Under the pieces are notes generated by a model. That model was not told the origin of the DNA. It made no database searches and worked only from the letters and a program-made list of their open reading frames with translations. A program made the translations under genes and the position numbers. Shown piece after piece: positions 1 to 8,898 of a stretch of DNA of 64,000 nucleotides. This stretch comes from Plantactinospora endophytica (GTDB taxonomy: Bacteria; Actinomycetota; Actinomycetes; Mycobacteriales; Micromonosporaceae). How positions within the stretch are numbered: the stretch's first letter is position 1; each line of letters begins with the position of its first letter. The stretch covers positions 248,001-312,000 of the forward strand of contig NZ_BONW01000001.1 in NCBI RefSeq assembly GCF_016862915.1, read 5' to 3'.

Positions 1-1
1 C

Positions 2-826
2 GAGCATGCGAACGGCCCGGTCGAGATGCCGCCGCTGATCGGGCTCTCCGTCGACGGCCGGGTGCACATCGTGGACACCGCCACCGGCCGGGTGATGCAG
101 GACGTGGAGCCGGGGCAGGAGGACCGGATCGTGGTGGTCGGCGGCCGGATGCTCCGGATCGAGGCCCGCGCCGCCGACGGCACCTGCTACTTCACGGTGG
201 TGGCCCGGGATCCGGCGACCGGGCAGGAGGTGTGGCGCCGGGACGGGCTCAACCTGCGTACCGCCGACGGTGCGGGTTGCAAGCAGCGGGAGGATCCGCA
301 GGGCGGGGAGAACGTCTTCGTCGGCGTCGCGCCGGACGCCCGGGAGACGGTCGTCGACGCGTACGACGGGCGGGTGCTCTGGACCGGCCCGAAAGGCGAG
401 AAGCTGCTCGCCGTCGACGACCGGTACGCGCTGTCCCGCTCCGCCGACCAGAGCTCGGTGATCGGCAGCGAACTCGCCATCGACCGGGCCCGGTGGACCC
501 GGAAGGTCAGCCCCGAGGGCGCCGCCGCGCTGGCCAGGAACGCCGCGCTGCTGATCGACCGCCGGCCGAACCGGATCATCGCACTCGACCCGCGCACCGG
601 GCGGGAACTGGCCAACGTCCGCTCGTCGGCCGAGGTACTCGCGGTCGGCCCGGCCGGGATGGTGATCGGCGACGGGCGCGACATCGGGTACCTCCAGTTC
701 GCCGGGGTCTCCACCGGCGGGCCGGCGCCGACCGCCGGACCGGGCGGCCAGGACTCCGGGCCCGGCGCCGAGTGCGGCGGCCCCAAGCAGCCGGAGTGTC
801 CACCCGACAACGGCAAGGACGGCTGA
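2..826 (+). CDS. PQQ-like beta-propeller protein, 3' part only
   Basis: The reading frame is open back to the window edge, so this is the C-terminal part of a longer gene. The visible 270-odd residues contain repeated propeller-blade signatures of the type S-V-D-G-R-V-H-I-V-D-T and D-A-Y-D-G-R-V-L-W, as in PQQ/quinoprotein-like sensor domains. The last 40 residues are a Gly/Pro/Glu-rich tail with two cysteines. The blade sequence resembles the C-terminal half of the Hsp70-like fusion at 11714-14548 (compare D-D-S-I-R-V-V-D-V-T-N-G-R-V-L there), so the missing 5' part may also encode an Hsp70-like ATPase, a linker and a membrane helix. That last step is inference. No enzymatic residues can be named, and ligand and partner are unknown. 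Confidence 0.75.
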   Translation, partial: EHANGPVEMPPLIGLSVDGRVHIVDTATGRVMQDVEPGQEDRIVVVGGRMLRIEARAADGTCYFTVVARDPATGQEVWRRDGLNLRTADGAGCKQREDPQGGENVFVGVAPDARETVVDAYDGRVLWTGPKGEKLLAVDDRYALSRSADQSSVIGSELAIDRARWTRKVSPEGAAALARNAALLIDRRPNRIIALDPRTGRELANVRSSAEVLAVGPAGMVIGDGRDIGYLQFAGVSTGGPAPTAGPGGQDSGPGAECGGPKQPECPPDNGKDG

Positions 827-1048
827 CCCCGACTCGTGTCCGGGCGCGGCACGCCGCCCTCGGGATGGCCCGGCTGGTCGAGTCGGAAACGTGGGACCCG
901 ACCGCCGCCGACGGGCTCCGCCGGGGACCTGGCCGCCGCCGACGCCGGGGCCGGAGCGCCGGGTCGGGACGGTACGGATGAGAGCGGCATCGCAGGGTCG
1001 ACCCGGCGAGTGGGCCGGCCCCGGTCGGCTGGCCTAGGCTTGCCGGCT

Positions 1049-2719
1049 ATGAGCAGTGGCGCGCCGTTCTCGTACTCCCCTCTGTTGCCCGTGGGCGCCG
1101 ACCAGACCGAGTACCGACTGGTCACCGACGAGGGCGTCGACGTGGTCCACGGGCCGGGCGGCCGCCGCTTCCTGACCGTGGAGCCCGCCGCGCTGACCGC
1201 GCTGACCGCCGAGGCGATGCACGACATCTCCCACTATCTGCGGCCGGCGCACCTCGGCCAGCTCCGGGCCATCATCGACGATCCGGCAGCCTCCCCGAAC
1301 GACCGGTTCGTCGCGCTGGACCTGCTGCGCAACGCCAACATCGCCGCCGGTGGCGTACTGCCGATGTGCCAGGACACCGGCACCGCGATCGTGATGGGCA
1401 AGCGCGGCCGGCACGTGCTGACCGACGGCTCCGACGACGAGGCGCTGTCCCGGGGGGTCTACCAGGCGTACACCCGGCTGAACCTGCGGTACTCGCAGCT
1501 CGCCCCGCTCACCATGTGGGAAGAGAAGAACACCGGAAGCAACCTGCCGGCCCAGGTGGAGATCTACGCCGAGGACCCGGACGGGCACCCGGACGCGTAC
1601 AAGTTTCTCTTCATGGCCAAGGGTGGCGGATCGGCCAACAAGTCGTACCTCTACCAGGAGACGAAGGCGCTGCTCAATCCCACCCGGATGATGCAGTTCC
1701 TGGAGGAGAAGCTGCGGCTGATCGGCACCGCCGCCTGCCCGCCGTACCATCTCGCCGTGGTGATCGGCGGCACCTCCGCCGAGTACGCGCTGAAGACCGC
1801 GAAGCTGGCCTCGGCGAAGTACCTCGACAACCTGCCGACCTCCGGCTCGATGCTGGCGCACGGCTTCCGGGACCTGGATCTGGAGGCCGAGGTGCTGGAA
1901 CTGACCCGGCAGTTCGGCATCGGCGCGCAGTTCGGCGGGCGCTACTTCTGCCACGACGTCCGGGTGGTCCGGCTGCCCCGGCACGGCGCCTCCTGCCCGG
2001 TCGCGATAGCGGTCTCCTGCTCCGCGGACCGGCAGGCGGTAGGCAAGATCACTCCGTCCGGGGTCTGGCTGGAGCGGCTGGAGACCGACCCGGCCCGGTT
2101 CCTGCCGGACGTCACCGACGCGCAGCTCGACCAGGGCTCCGAGGTGGTCCAGGTCGACCTGAACCGGCCGATGGACGAGATCCGGGCCGAGCTGTCGAAG
2201 TACCCGGTGAAGACCCGGCTCTCCCTGACCGGCCCGCTGGTGGTGGCCCGGGACATCGCACACGCCAAGATCGCCGAGCGGCTGGACGCGGGCGAGCCGA
2301 TGCCGCAGTACCTGCGCGACCACGCCGTCTACTACGCCGGGCCGGCGAAGACGCCCGAGGGGTACGCCTCCGGCTCGTTCGGTCCGACCACGGCCGGCCG
2401 GATGGACGCGTACGTGGAGAAGTTCCAGGCGGCCGGCGGCTCCCAGGTGATGCTGGCCAAGGGCAACCGGTCCGGTCAGGTGACCCGCTCCTGCCACCAG
2501 CACGGCGGGTTCTACCTAGGCTCGATCGGCGGCCCGGCGGCCCGGCTGGCCCAGGACTGCATCAAGCACGTCGAGGTCCTGGAATATCCGGAACTCGGCA
2601 TGGAGGCGGTCTGGAAGATCGACGTAGTCGACTTCCCCGCCTTCATCGTCGTAGACGACAAGGGCAACGACTTCTTCGCCGAGGTCACCAAACCCGTGCT
2701 GACCGTCGGCCGCCGCTGA
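1049..2719 (+). CDS. fumA: Fumarate hydratase, class I (iron-sulfur)
   Basis: Catalyses reversible hydration of fumarate to L-malate in the TCA cycle, using an oxygen-sensitive [4Fe-4S] cluster in this family. The 556-residue product has the normal class I length. The N-terminal alpha domain contains M-C-Q-D-T-G-T-A and Y-F-C-H-D-V, which carry cysteines expected to bind the cluster. The C-terminal beta domain contains [11 protein letters not shown] and the R-S-C-H-Q-H-G-G segment typical of the family. The frame is open further upstream to 836, but that extension is low-complexity and unlike the family, so I chose ATG 1049. A class II fumarase lies 3.8 kb downstream, so the organism has both oxygen-labile and stable enzymes. 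A near-copy of the last 28 bases lies downstream at 2830-2857. Confidence 0.93.
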   Translation: MSSGAPFSYSPLLPVGADQTEYRLVTDEGVDVVHGPGGRRFLTVEPAALTALTAEAMHDISHYLRPAHLGQLRAIIDDPAASPNDRFVALDLLRNANIAAGGVLPMCQDTGTAIVMGKRGRHVLTDGSDDEALSRGVYQAYTRLNLRYSQLAPLTMWEEKNTGSNLPAQVEIYAEDPDGHPDAYKFLFMAKGGGSANKSYLYQETKALLNPTRMMQFLEEKLRLIGTAACPPYHLAVVIGGTSAEYALKTAKLASAKYLDNLPTSGSMLAHGFRDLDLEAEVLELTRQFGIGAQFGGRYFCHDVRVVRLPRHGASCPVAIAVSCSADRQAVGKITPSGVWLERLETDPARFLPDVTDAQLDQGSEVVQVDLNRPMDEIRAELSKYPVKTRLSLTGPLVVARDIAHAKIAERLDAGEPMPQYLRDHAVYYAGPAKTPEGYASGSFGPTTAGRMDAYVEKFQAAGGSQVMLAKGNRSGQVTRSCHQHGGFYLGSIGGPAARLAQDCIKHVEVLEYPELGMEAVWKIDVVDFPAFIVVDDKGNDFFAEVTKPVLTVGRR

Positions 2720-2857
2720 CCGAGACGCGCTGTCCGAGACGCGCTGTCCAAGATCGCGCAACATCAGTGAAGTAGGGGCCTGGTCGAGCGTTGGTGGGCG
2801 CTCCTTCGGGGATGGAGCGCGATCTCGCGGTGCTGACCGTCGGGCGGCGCTGACCGA
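2696..2857. repeat. Direct repeat of the fumarase 3' end flanking a small insert
   Basis: The 28 bases at 2696-2723 (last codons and stop of the fumarase gene) recur at 2830-2857 with two mismatches. The 106 bases between them hold two copies of GAGACGCGCTGTCC (starting near 2724 and 2738) and the inverted-repeat element at 2749-2827. This is what a small insertion or a slipped tandem duplication of the gene end would leave. Confidence 0.7.
2749..2827. mobile_element. MITE-like 79-bp element with terminal inverted repeats
   Basis: The ends at 2749-2765 and 2811-2827 are inverted repeats with 14 of 17 positions matching (left end CAAGATCGCGCAACATC). The core AGATCGCGC/GCGCGATCT is perfect. 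There is no coding capacity. It could be a miniature inverted-repeat transposable element, a palindromic repeat family, or a plain hairpin acting as the fumarase terminator; the sequence alone cannot separate these. Confidence 0.45.
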
Positions 2858-2878
2858 CGGACAACGGTGCCGGACTGG

Positions 2879-3133
2879 TCAGCCGGTGCGCGCCAGGGCG
2901 CTGGTGCGGACCAGTACCTGCCGTTCGGGGCCGGCGCTGCCGTCCCCGCGCAGCTCCACGCCGCGTAGCGACAGCCACTCGAGCTGCGGGTAGCGGCCGA
3001 GGTCCGCACCGACCCCGGTGACCCGGAGGACGAGCGGCCCCGTTCCGTAGCAGTAGTCGGACTCGTCGAATTGCAACACGTCCCCGGCGGCTGGCACGGG
3101 CCGGGACCGTTCGGGTCTTGCAGAGGCGTCCAT
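2879..3133 (-). CDS. Small conserved-looking hypothetical protein (84 aa)
   Basis: Encodes 84 residues with no signal peptide or membrane helix. The central part (D-V-L-Q-F-D-E-S-D-Y-C-Y-G-T-G followed by a Val/Leu-rich strand and W-L-S-L-R-G-V-E-L) looks like a small all-beta fold, and I associate such proteins with Micromonosporaceae genomes without knowing a function. The ATG at 3133 has a TGAGGAG ribosome-binding site nine bases upstream. The frame continues to 3301, but the extra N-terminus is low-complexity. It is divergent from the AfsR-type regulator at 3380, with 246 bp between the start codons, so it may be controlled by it (inference). Confidence 0.65.
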   Translation of the reverse strand: MDASARPERSRPVPAAGDVLQFDESDYCYGTGPLVLRVTGVGADLGRYPQLEWLSLRGVELRGDGSAGPERQVLVRTSALARTG

Positions 3134-3379
3134 GTCTGGCGTCTCCTCAGGTGTGGAAGGCGGCGAAACCGCTGCTCCGACACGGTGCGTCCGTCGCCCC
3201 CACGGGCCGGCGGACGCACCGCCCCCGTCGATGTGTCTCACCTGGTGTGTCGTGCGTCCCAGCGGACAGTGTGTGCGGTGGCACTCTCGTTCCACTGCCA
3301 CCCCGCTATCAAGTCGATTCTGCTGCGCGTGATTGTCGGGTTACTCTGCTGCCGGGTACGACCTCGGTCAGGAGCCGAC
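3134..3379. other. Divergent intergenic region, 246 bp
   Basis: Separates the small minus-strand gene from the AfsR-type regulator. It has a lower-GC stretch around 3290-3350, consistent with a promoter for the regulator, and an AGGAG-like ribosome-binding site at about 3370. I see no confident -35/-10 pair or SARP-type direct heptamer repeats. Confidence 0.35.
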
Positions 3380-6376
3380 ATGCGGTTCGGAATCCTTGGG
3401 CCGCTTCAGGTGAGCGGCGGTGAGTCGACGGTGACCGCTGGCCGGGACAGGGTTGTCCTGGCGGTGCTACTTCTGCATGCCCCGCAGGTGGTACCGGTCG
3501 ACGAACTGGTCGACGCGGTCTGGGACGCCGACCCGCCGGTCACCGCGCGGGGGCAGTTGCAGACCTGCGTCTCCCGGCTGCGCCGGCTGCTCGCCGCCGC
3601 CGGGGTGCCGGGTGAGACGATCGTCACCGGGCCGGCCGGGTACCGCATCGTGCTCGGGCCGGACGACCTGGACGCGCAGCTCTTCGAGCGGCTGGTCACC
3701 CGGGCCCGCGCCGCCGCCGGCGAACAGAACTGGCCGGAGGCGCGGGAGGGCTACCGCGCCGCCCTCACCCTCTGGCGCGGCCCGGCCCTCGCCGGCATCT
3801 CTGGCACGGCGGTGCGCCGGGGCGCGGCCTCGCTGGACGAGCAGCGGATGCTGGCCATGGAGGACGCCTTCGAGGTCGAGCTGCGGCTCGGCCGGACCGG
3901 CGACCTGGTCGCCGAACTGACCGACCTGGTGGAACGCCATCCGCTGCGGGAACGGCTCCGGGGCCAGTTGATGCTCGCCCTGGGCGACAGTGGACGCCGG
4001 GCCGAGGCGCTGGCAGTGTTCCGGACCGGGCGGGAGATCCTCGCCGGGGAGCTGGGCATCGAGCCGGGGCCGGCGTTGCGGGAGATCCACCGGCGGGTAC
4101 TCGCCGGTGAGGTCGGGTCGGCGGACGACGAGCAGCCGCTCCGGTCACCGGTACGGGCCCTGCCCCGGGCGATCGAGGACTTCACCGGCCGGCACGAGAC
4201 CGTCGCCCGGCTGCGGAAGGAGATCGAGGAGGCCGGGCCGAACTTCTCCGCCGTCTACGTCATCGACGGGATGCCGGGCAGCGGCAAGACGGCGCTCGCC
4301 GTACACCTGGCGACGGCGCTCGGCACCGCGTACCCGGACGCGCACCTCTTCGTCGACCTGCACGGACACAGTCTGCACAGCCCGCTGCCGACCAGTACCG
4401 CCGTCGCCACGCTGCTGCGCCAGCTCGGCGTACCCGGGGAGCGGGTGCCGGCCGACCTCGCCGACCGGCTGGCGCTGTGGCGTACCGAGCTGGCCAGCCG
4501 GCGGGCGCTGCTGGTGCTGGACAACGCGGCCAGCACCGCCCAGGTCGGACCGCTGCTGCCGGCCGCCCCCGGCTGCCTGACGGTGGTGACCAGTCGGCGC
4601 CGGCTGGTCGGCCTGGACGGGGTACGGGCGCAGTCGCTGACCGTGCTGGAGCCGGGTGAGGCGGTGGACCTGCTGGCCCGGATCGTCGGCCCGGAACGGG
4701 TCCGGGACGAGCCGGAGGCCGCCGCCGAGGTGGTCCGGCGCTGCGGGTACCTGCCGTTGGCGATCCGGCTGGCCGGCGCCCGGCTGGCGCACCGTTCGCG
4801 CTGGCGGGTGGCGGACCTGGTCCAGCGGCTCGGCGACGCGCAACGGCCGGTACTCGCCGAGTTCGCCGTCGAGCACCGGACCCTGGCGGACGCGTTCGCG
4901 CTGTCGTACGCCCAGTTGCCGGAGCCGGTACAGCGGACGTTCCGGCTGCTCGGGATCCACCCCGGCACGCAGTTCGACCAGTACGCCTGCGCGGCGCTGA
5001 CCGAGCTGCCGCTCGGGGTGGCCCGGGAACACGTCGACGAGCTGGTGGACGCGCACCTGGTCGACGAGGTGGACGCGGGCCGGTTCCGCCTGCACGACCT
5101 GGTCCGGGAGTACGCGGCCGAGCTGGTCACCGTGGTCGGCAGCGAGCCGGAGCGGCGACGCGCGCTCCAGGCGTTGCTCGACTTCTACCTGCACGCCGCC
5201 GCCTCGGTGAGCCAGGCGTTCGAGCCGACCGCCAACCTGCGGGTCGCCATCCCGGGGGAGCCGGCCCGGCCCGACCTGGTCGCCGCCGCCGCTGCCGAGG
5301 GGCGGAGCTGGCTGGAGGCGGAGCGGCGCAACCTGGTCGCGCTGGTCCATCTCGCGGTCGAGCAGGGCCTGCACCGGTACGGCTGGCGGCTCGCCCGGGC
5401 GAACTGGCGGCAGCTCTTCCTCGGCGGCCACCTCGACGAGCTGATCGAGACGCACACCGACGGGCTGCGGGCTGCCGAGGCGCTCGGCGACGACGCCGGG
5501 GTGGCGACGATGCACAACTACCTGGCGTCGGCGTACTTCCGGCTCGGCGAGTTCCAGCGGGCGGTGGAGTCGCTGCGGGTGGTCATCGCGCTCTGGGAGC
5601 GGCTCGGCGACGTGGCGGGACAGTCGGGGGCGTACGTCAACCTCGGCCTGCCGCTGCTGATGCTGGGCCGGACCCGGGAGGCGGTGCGGTACCTCGAACT
5701 CGGTCTGGCGCTGGGCCGGCGGACGGCGGCCTGGCACAGCATGCCTAACGCGCTGACCAACCTGGCCAGCGGCTACATGCAGCTCGGCCGCTATCCGGAG
5801 GCGTTGCGGGCGATGCGGAACCGGCTCTTCACCGCCCGCCAGGTGGGGCGGACCGCGCTGGTGGCCGACAGTCTGGGCGGCATCGGCGCGATCTACGGCC
5901 GGATGGGCCAGCACTCCCTGGCCCTGCGCCGGATGTACGTGGCGCTGCGGGTGCAGCAGACGGCCCGGGGGAACCTGTTCGCCACCGCCGACCTGCTGAA
6001 CGAGATCGGCGCGGTGGAGCGGGCGTGTGGCCGGCCGGAGGTGGCGGCGTCCCGGCACCGCGAGGCGTTGGGTGCGATGCGGGACGCCGGGGACCGGGCC
6101 GGCGAGTGCGCCGCCCGCAACCTGCTCGGCCGGGCCCTGCTGGACCTGGGGGACACCACCGCCGCGCTGGAGCTGCACCGGCAGGCCCTGCTCGGGGCGA
6201 CCAAGATCCAGCATCTGTACGAGCAGGCCCGCGCGCTGGACGGCCTCGCCCGGTGCCTGCGCGAGACCGATCCGGCGGCAGCCCGGTCGTACTGGACCCG
6301 GTCGCTGGGACTGCTGGTCCAGGTCGAGTCCCCGGACCAGCACGAGGTACGGCGGCAACTGGCGGAACTGGACTGA
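3380..6376 (+). CDS. AfsR/SARP-family regulator with NB-ARC and TPR domains
   Basis: A 998-residue cytoplasmic transcriptional activator. Residues 1-95 form the OmpR-like winged helix that starts R-F-G-I-L-G-P-L-Q-V, and residues 100-250 are the bacterial transcriptional activator domain. The NTPase core starts near residue 270 with Walker A G-M-P-G-S-G-K-T at 296-303, then a Walker B-like R-A-L-L-V-L-D-N. The C-terminal third is a run of tetratricopeptide-type repeats (about residues 700-998). This is the AfsR architecture, in which the ATPase/TPR part is thought to gate DNA binding by the N-terminal part. ATG 3380 puts the initiator directly on the conserved start of the domain; the frame is open back to 3071 without family resemblance. 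It sits between two fumarase genes. The target genes are unknown. Confidence 0.9.
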   Translation: MRFGILGPLQVSGGESTVTAGRDRVVLAVLLLHAPQVVPVDELVDAVWDADPPVTARGQLQTCVSRLRRLLAAAGVPGETIVTGPAGYRIVLGPDDLDAQLFERLVTRARAAAGEQNWPEAREGYRAALTLWRGPALAGISGTAVRRGAASLDEQRMLAMEDAFEVELRLGRTGDLVAELTDLVERHPLRERLRGQLMLALGDSGRRAEALAVFRTGREILAGELGIEPGPALREIHRRVLAGEVGSADDEQPLRSPVRALPRAIEDFTGRHETVARLRKEIEEAGPNFSAVYVIDGMPGSGKTALAVHLATALGTAYPDAHLFVDLHGHSLHSPLPTSTAVATLLRQLGVPGERVPADLADRLALWRTELASRRALLVLDNAASTAQVGPLLPAAPGCLTVVTSRRRLVGLDGVRAQSLTVLEPGEAVDLLARIVGPERVRDEPEAAAEVVRRCGYLPLAIRLAGARLAHRSRWRVADLVQRLGDAQRPVLAEFAVEHRTLADAFALSYAQLPEPVQRTFRLLGIHPGTQFDQYACAALTELPLGVAREHVDELVDAHLVDEVDAGRFRLHDLVREYAAELVTVVGSEPERRRALQALLDFYLHAAASVSQAFEPTANLRVAIPGEPARPDLVAAAAAEGRSWLEAERRNLVALVHLAVEQGLHRYGWRLARANWRQLFLGGHLDELIETHTDGLRAAEALGDDAGVATMHNYLASAYFRLGEFQRAVESLRVVIALWERLGDVAGQSGAYVNLGLPLLMLGRTREAVRYLELGLALGRRTAAWHSMPNALTNLASGYMQLGRYPEALRAMRNRLFTARQVGRTALVADSLGGIGAIYGRMGQHSLALRRMYVALRVQQTARGNLFATADLLNEIGAVERACGRPEVAASRHREALGAMRDAGDRAGECAARNLLGRALLDLGDTTAALELHRQALLGATKIQHLYEQARALDGLARCLRETDPAAARSYWTRSLGLLVQVESPDQHEVRRQLAELD

Positions 6377-6551
6377 CCACCGACGGCCCGGCCCCGCCTG
6401 CCGAGCGGGCGGCCGCGCCGCGCTCACCCGCTGGACGCCGCAGGGGGAGGAGGGGACTCGTCCCCGGTAGGAGCGGCTCGGCTCGGCCGACGGCCGGAGC
6501 GGTGACGGCGATCATCTGCGGGCCGGGCCGGTGCGGGGCAGGATGGATAGC

Positions 6552-7952
6552 GTGACCACACCAGAGGCGGCCGGCTACCGGATCGAACGCGACACCATGG
6601 GCGAGGTGGAGGTGCCCGTCGACGCGCTGTGGCGGGCCCAGACGCAGCGGGCGGTGCAGAACTTCCCGATCTCCGGGCGCGGGCTCGAACCGGCGCACAT
6701 CAAGGCACTGGCCCAGATCAAGGGTGCCGCCGCGATGGTCAACGCCGAGCTGGGAGTGGTGGAGGCGGAGATCGCCGGGGCGATCGTCACCGCGGCGGGA
6801 CACGTCGCCGACGGCGGCTACGACGACCAGTTCCCGATCGACGTCTTCCAGACCGGCTCCGGCACCTCCTCGAACATGAACGCCAACGAGGTGATCGCCA
6901 CGCTGGCCGCCCGTGGACTGGGCCGCGAGGTGCACCCGAACGACGACGTGAACGCCGCCCAGTCCAGCAACGACGTCTTCCCGTCCTCGATCCACCTGGC
7001 CGCCACGTACGCGGTGGTGCACGACCTGCTGCCGGCGCTGCGGCACCTGGAGTTCGCCCTGGAGTCCAAGGTGGACGAGTTCGCCGAGGTGGTGAAGGCG
7101 GGGCGTACGCACCTGATGGACGCCACCCCGGTGACGCTCGGCCAGGAGTTCTCCGGGTACGCCACCCAGCTCCAGTACGGTGTCGAGCGGCTGGAGAGCT
7201 GCCTGCCCCGGCTAGCCGAACTGCCGCTCGGCGGTACCGCCGTCGGCACCGGGATCAACACCCCGGCCGGCTTCGCGCCGAAGGTGATCGAGAAGCTGCG
7301 CGAGATGACCGGGCTGCCGCTGACCGAGGCGCGTAACCACTTCGAGGCGCAGGGCGCCCGGGACGGGCTGGTCGAGGTCTCCGGCCAACTCCGCACGATC
7401 GCGGTCGGGCTCTACAAGATCGCGAACGACGTACGCTGGATGGGTTCCGGTCCCCGGGCCGGGCTGCGCGAACTCCAGATCCCCGACCTGCAACCCGGGT
7501 CGTCGATCATGCCCGGCAAGGTCAACCCGGTGGTCTGCGAGGCGGTACGCCAGGTCTGCGCCCAGGTGATCGGCAACGACGCGACGGTCACCTTCGCCGG
7601 TTCGCAGGGCGACTTCGAGCTGAACGTCATGCTGCCGGTGCTGGCCCGCAACGTGCTGGAGTCGATCCGGCTGCTCGCCAACGTGAGCCGGCTCTTCGCC
7701 GACCGCTGCGTGACCGGCCTGGTCGCGAACGTCGACGTGGCCCTGGCGTACGCCGAGGGGTCGCCGTCGGTGGTCACCCCGCTCAACCGCTACCTGGGCT
7801 ACGACGAGGCGGCCTCGATCGCCAAGGAGGCGCTGGCCAAGGAGCTGTCGATCCGGGAGGTGGTGCTCGCCCGGGGACACGTCGAGGCGGGCAAGCTCAC
7901 CGCCGAACAGCTCGACGAGGCCCTCGACGTCCTCCGGATGACCCACCCCTGA
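6552..7952 (+). CDS. fumC: Fumarate hydratase, class II
   Basis: Oxygen-stable homotetrameric fumarase of the TCA cycle, 466 residues. The family signature [10 protein letters not shown] is present in the stretch [12 protein letters not shown] near residue 318, and the active-site strands [21 protein letters not shown] and [11 protein letters not shown] are intact. I chose GTG 6552 because AGGA lies eight bases upstream. An ATG at 6543 in the same frame has its Shine-Dalgarno bases abutting it and would add three residues. It lies 175 bp downstream of the AfsR-type gene, and I see no clear terminator between them. Confidence 0.93.
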   Translation: MTTPEAAGYRIERDTMGEVEVPVDALWRAQTQRAVQNFPISGRGLEPAHIKALAQIKGAAAMVNAELGVVEAEIAGAIVTAAGHVADGGYDDQFPIDVFQTGSGTSSNMNANEVIATLAARGLGREVHPNDDVNAAQSSNDVFPSSIHLAATYAVVHDLLPALRHLEFALESKVDEFAEVVKAGRTHLMDATPVTLGQEFSGYATQLQYGVERLESCLPRLAELPLGGTAVGTGINTPAGFAPKVIEKLREMTGLPLTEARNHFEAQGARDGLVEVSGQLRTIAVGLYKIANDVRWMGSGPRAGLRELQIPDLQPGSSIMPGKVNPVVCEAVRQVCAQVIGNDATVTFAGSQGDFELNVMLPVLARNVLESIRLLANVSRLFADRCVTGLVANVDVALAYAEGSPSVVTPLNRYLGYDEAASIAKEALAKELSIREVVLARGHVEAGKLTAEQLDEALDVLRMTHP

Positions 7953-8085
7953 GGGTTCGGCGCCGCGCCGGGAGACTCCGTGCATCACGCACGATCCGGG
8001 AAAGAGGGGCTGTCCGTGCGTCGGAAGCCGCTCCTTCCGGGGAGTTGTGCGCCCCTGGCCGAGCCCGCGGTCGGGCGAGCCCCCG

Positions 8086-8772
8086 TCACGCGAGGGCGGC
8101 GGCGATTTCGGTGGCGGCGAGGCGGACCTGTGCGCCGGTTTTGGTGAGGTCGAGCGGGGCCAGGGCGACCACGCCGACGCTGGCCTCCAGGCCCGGGACG
8201 CCGAGGACGGGGGCGGCCACGCCGTAGGCGCCGGCCTGGAGTTCGCCGCTGGACGCCACCGGGTCGGCCCGGCCCTGCCGACCGGCCAGGATCGCCCGGC
8301 CCGCCGCGCCCCGGGCCAGCGGATGCCGGGCGCCGGTCCGGTACGCGACGTGGAACGCCGTCCAGCTCGGCTCGACCACCGCCAGCGCCACCCCCTCGGC
8401 GCCGTCGACCACGGTCAGGTGTGCGGTGGCCCCGGTCTGCTCGGCCAGCCGGCGCAGGGCCGGCAGGGCACCGTCGGCGAGCAGCGGCTGGGCCCGGCGG
8501 GCCAGGTGCAGCAGCCCCGCGCCGAGGCGCAGCTTTCCGCCCGCGTCGCGGCGCACCATCCCGTGCTCGACCAGCGCGCCGAGCAGCCGGTAGACCACTG
8601 CCCGGCCGACGCCCAACCGGGCCGCCGCCTCGGTCACGGTCAGTCCACCGGACGCGTCGGCGACAAGCTGGAGCAGGCGCAGGCCCCGGTCCAGGGTCTG
8701 TGCCGTCTCACCGGCCCGACCGGCGGGCTCCTCCGCCGGGCCGGCCGCCGCGTCGCTCGCCGCCCTCGCCAC
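8086..8772 (-). CDS. IclR-family transcriptional regulator
   Basis: A 228-residue protein with the IclR arrangement. An N-terminal winged helix-turn-helix starts at Q-T-L-D-R-G-L-R-L-L-Q-L (about residue 25) and reads L-T-V-T-E-A-A-A-R-L-G-V-G-R-A-V-V-Y-R-L in its recognition part. A C-terminal effector-binding GAF-like domain follows. The effector and targets cannot be read from the sequence. It is convergent with fumC and divergent from cysS, 126 bp away. The start is GTG 8772, with a weak ribosome-binding site; the first 20 residues are Ala-rich and may be untranslated if a later start is used. Confidence 0.88.
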   Translation of the reverse strand: MARAASDAAAGPAEEPAGRAGETAQTLDRGLRLLQLVADASGGLTVTEAAARLGVGRAVVYRLLGALVEHGMVRRDAGGKLRLGAGLLHLARRAQPLLADGALPALRRLAEQTGATAHLTVVDGAEGVALAVVEPSWTAFHVAYRTGARHPLARGAAGRAILAGRQGRADPVASSGELQAGAYGVAAPVLGVPGLEASVGVVALAPLDLTKTGAQVRLAATEIAAALA

Positions 8773-8898
8773 ACCAGGCAGCGTACGGCCGGGGCCGGCC
8801 GGGGCGGGAGCGGGCAGTTCGGCGGCAGGGCGGGCCGGGCGTCCCGGGCGGTGGTCGCGGGGTGAGCCCCGACAGACATCGGTCGGTACCCTTGTACG

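Noticed and set aside
1034-2503. 489-residue open frame antisense to the class I fumarase
   Set aside because: Long antisense frames are expected at this GC content; it has no domain likeness and the sense strand encodes an intact fumarase.
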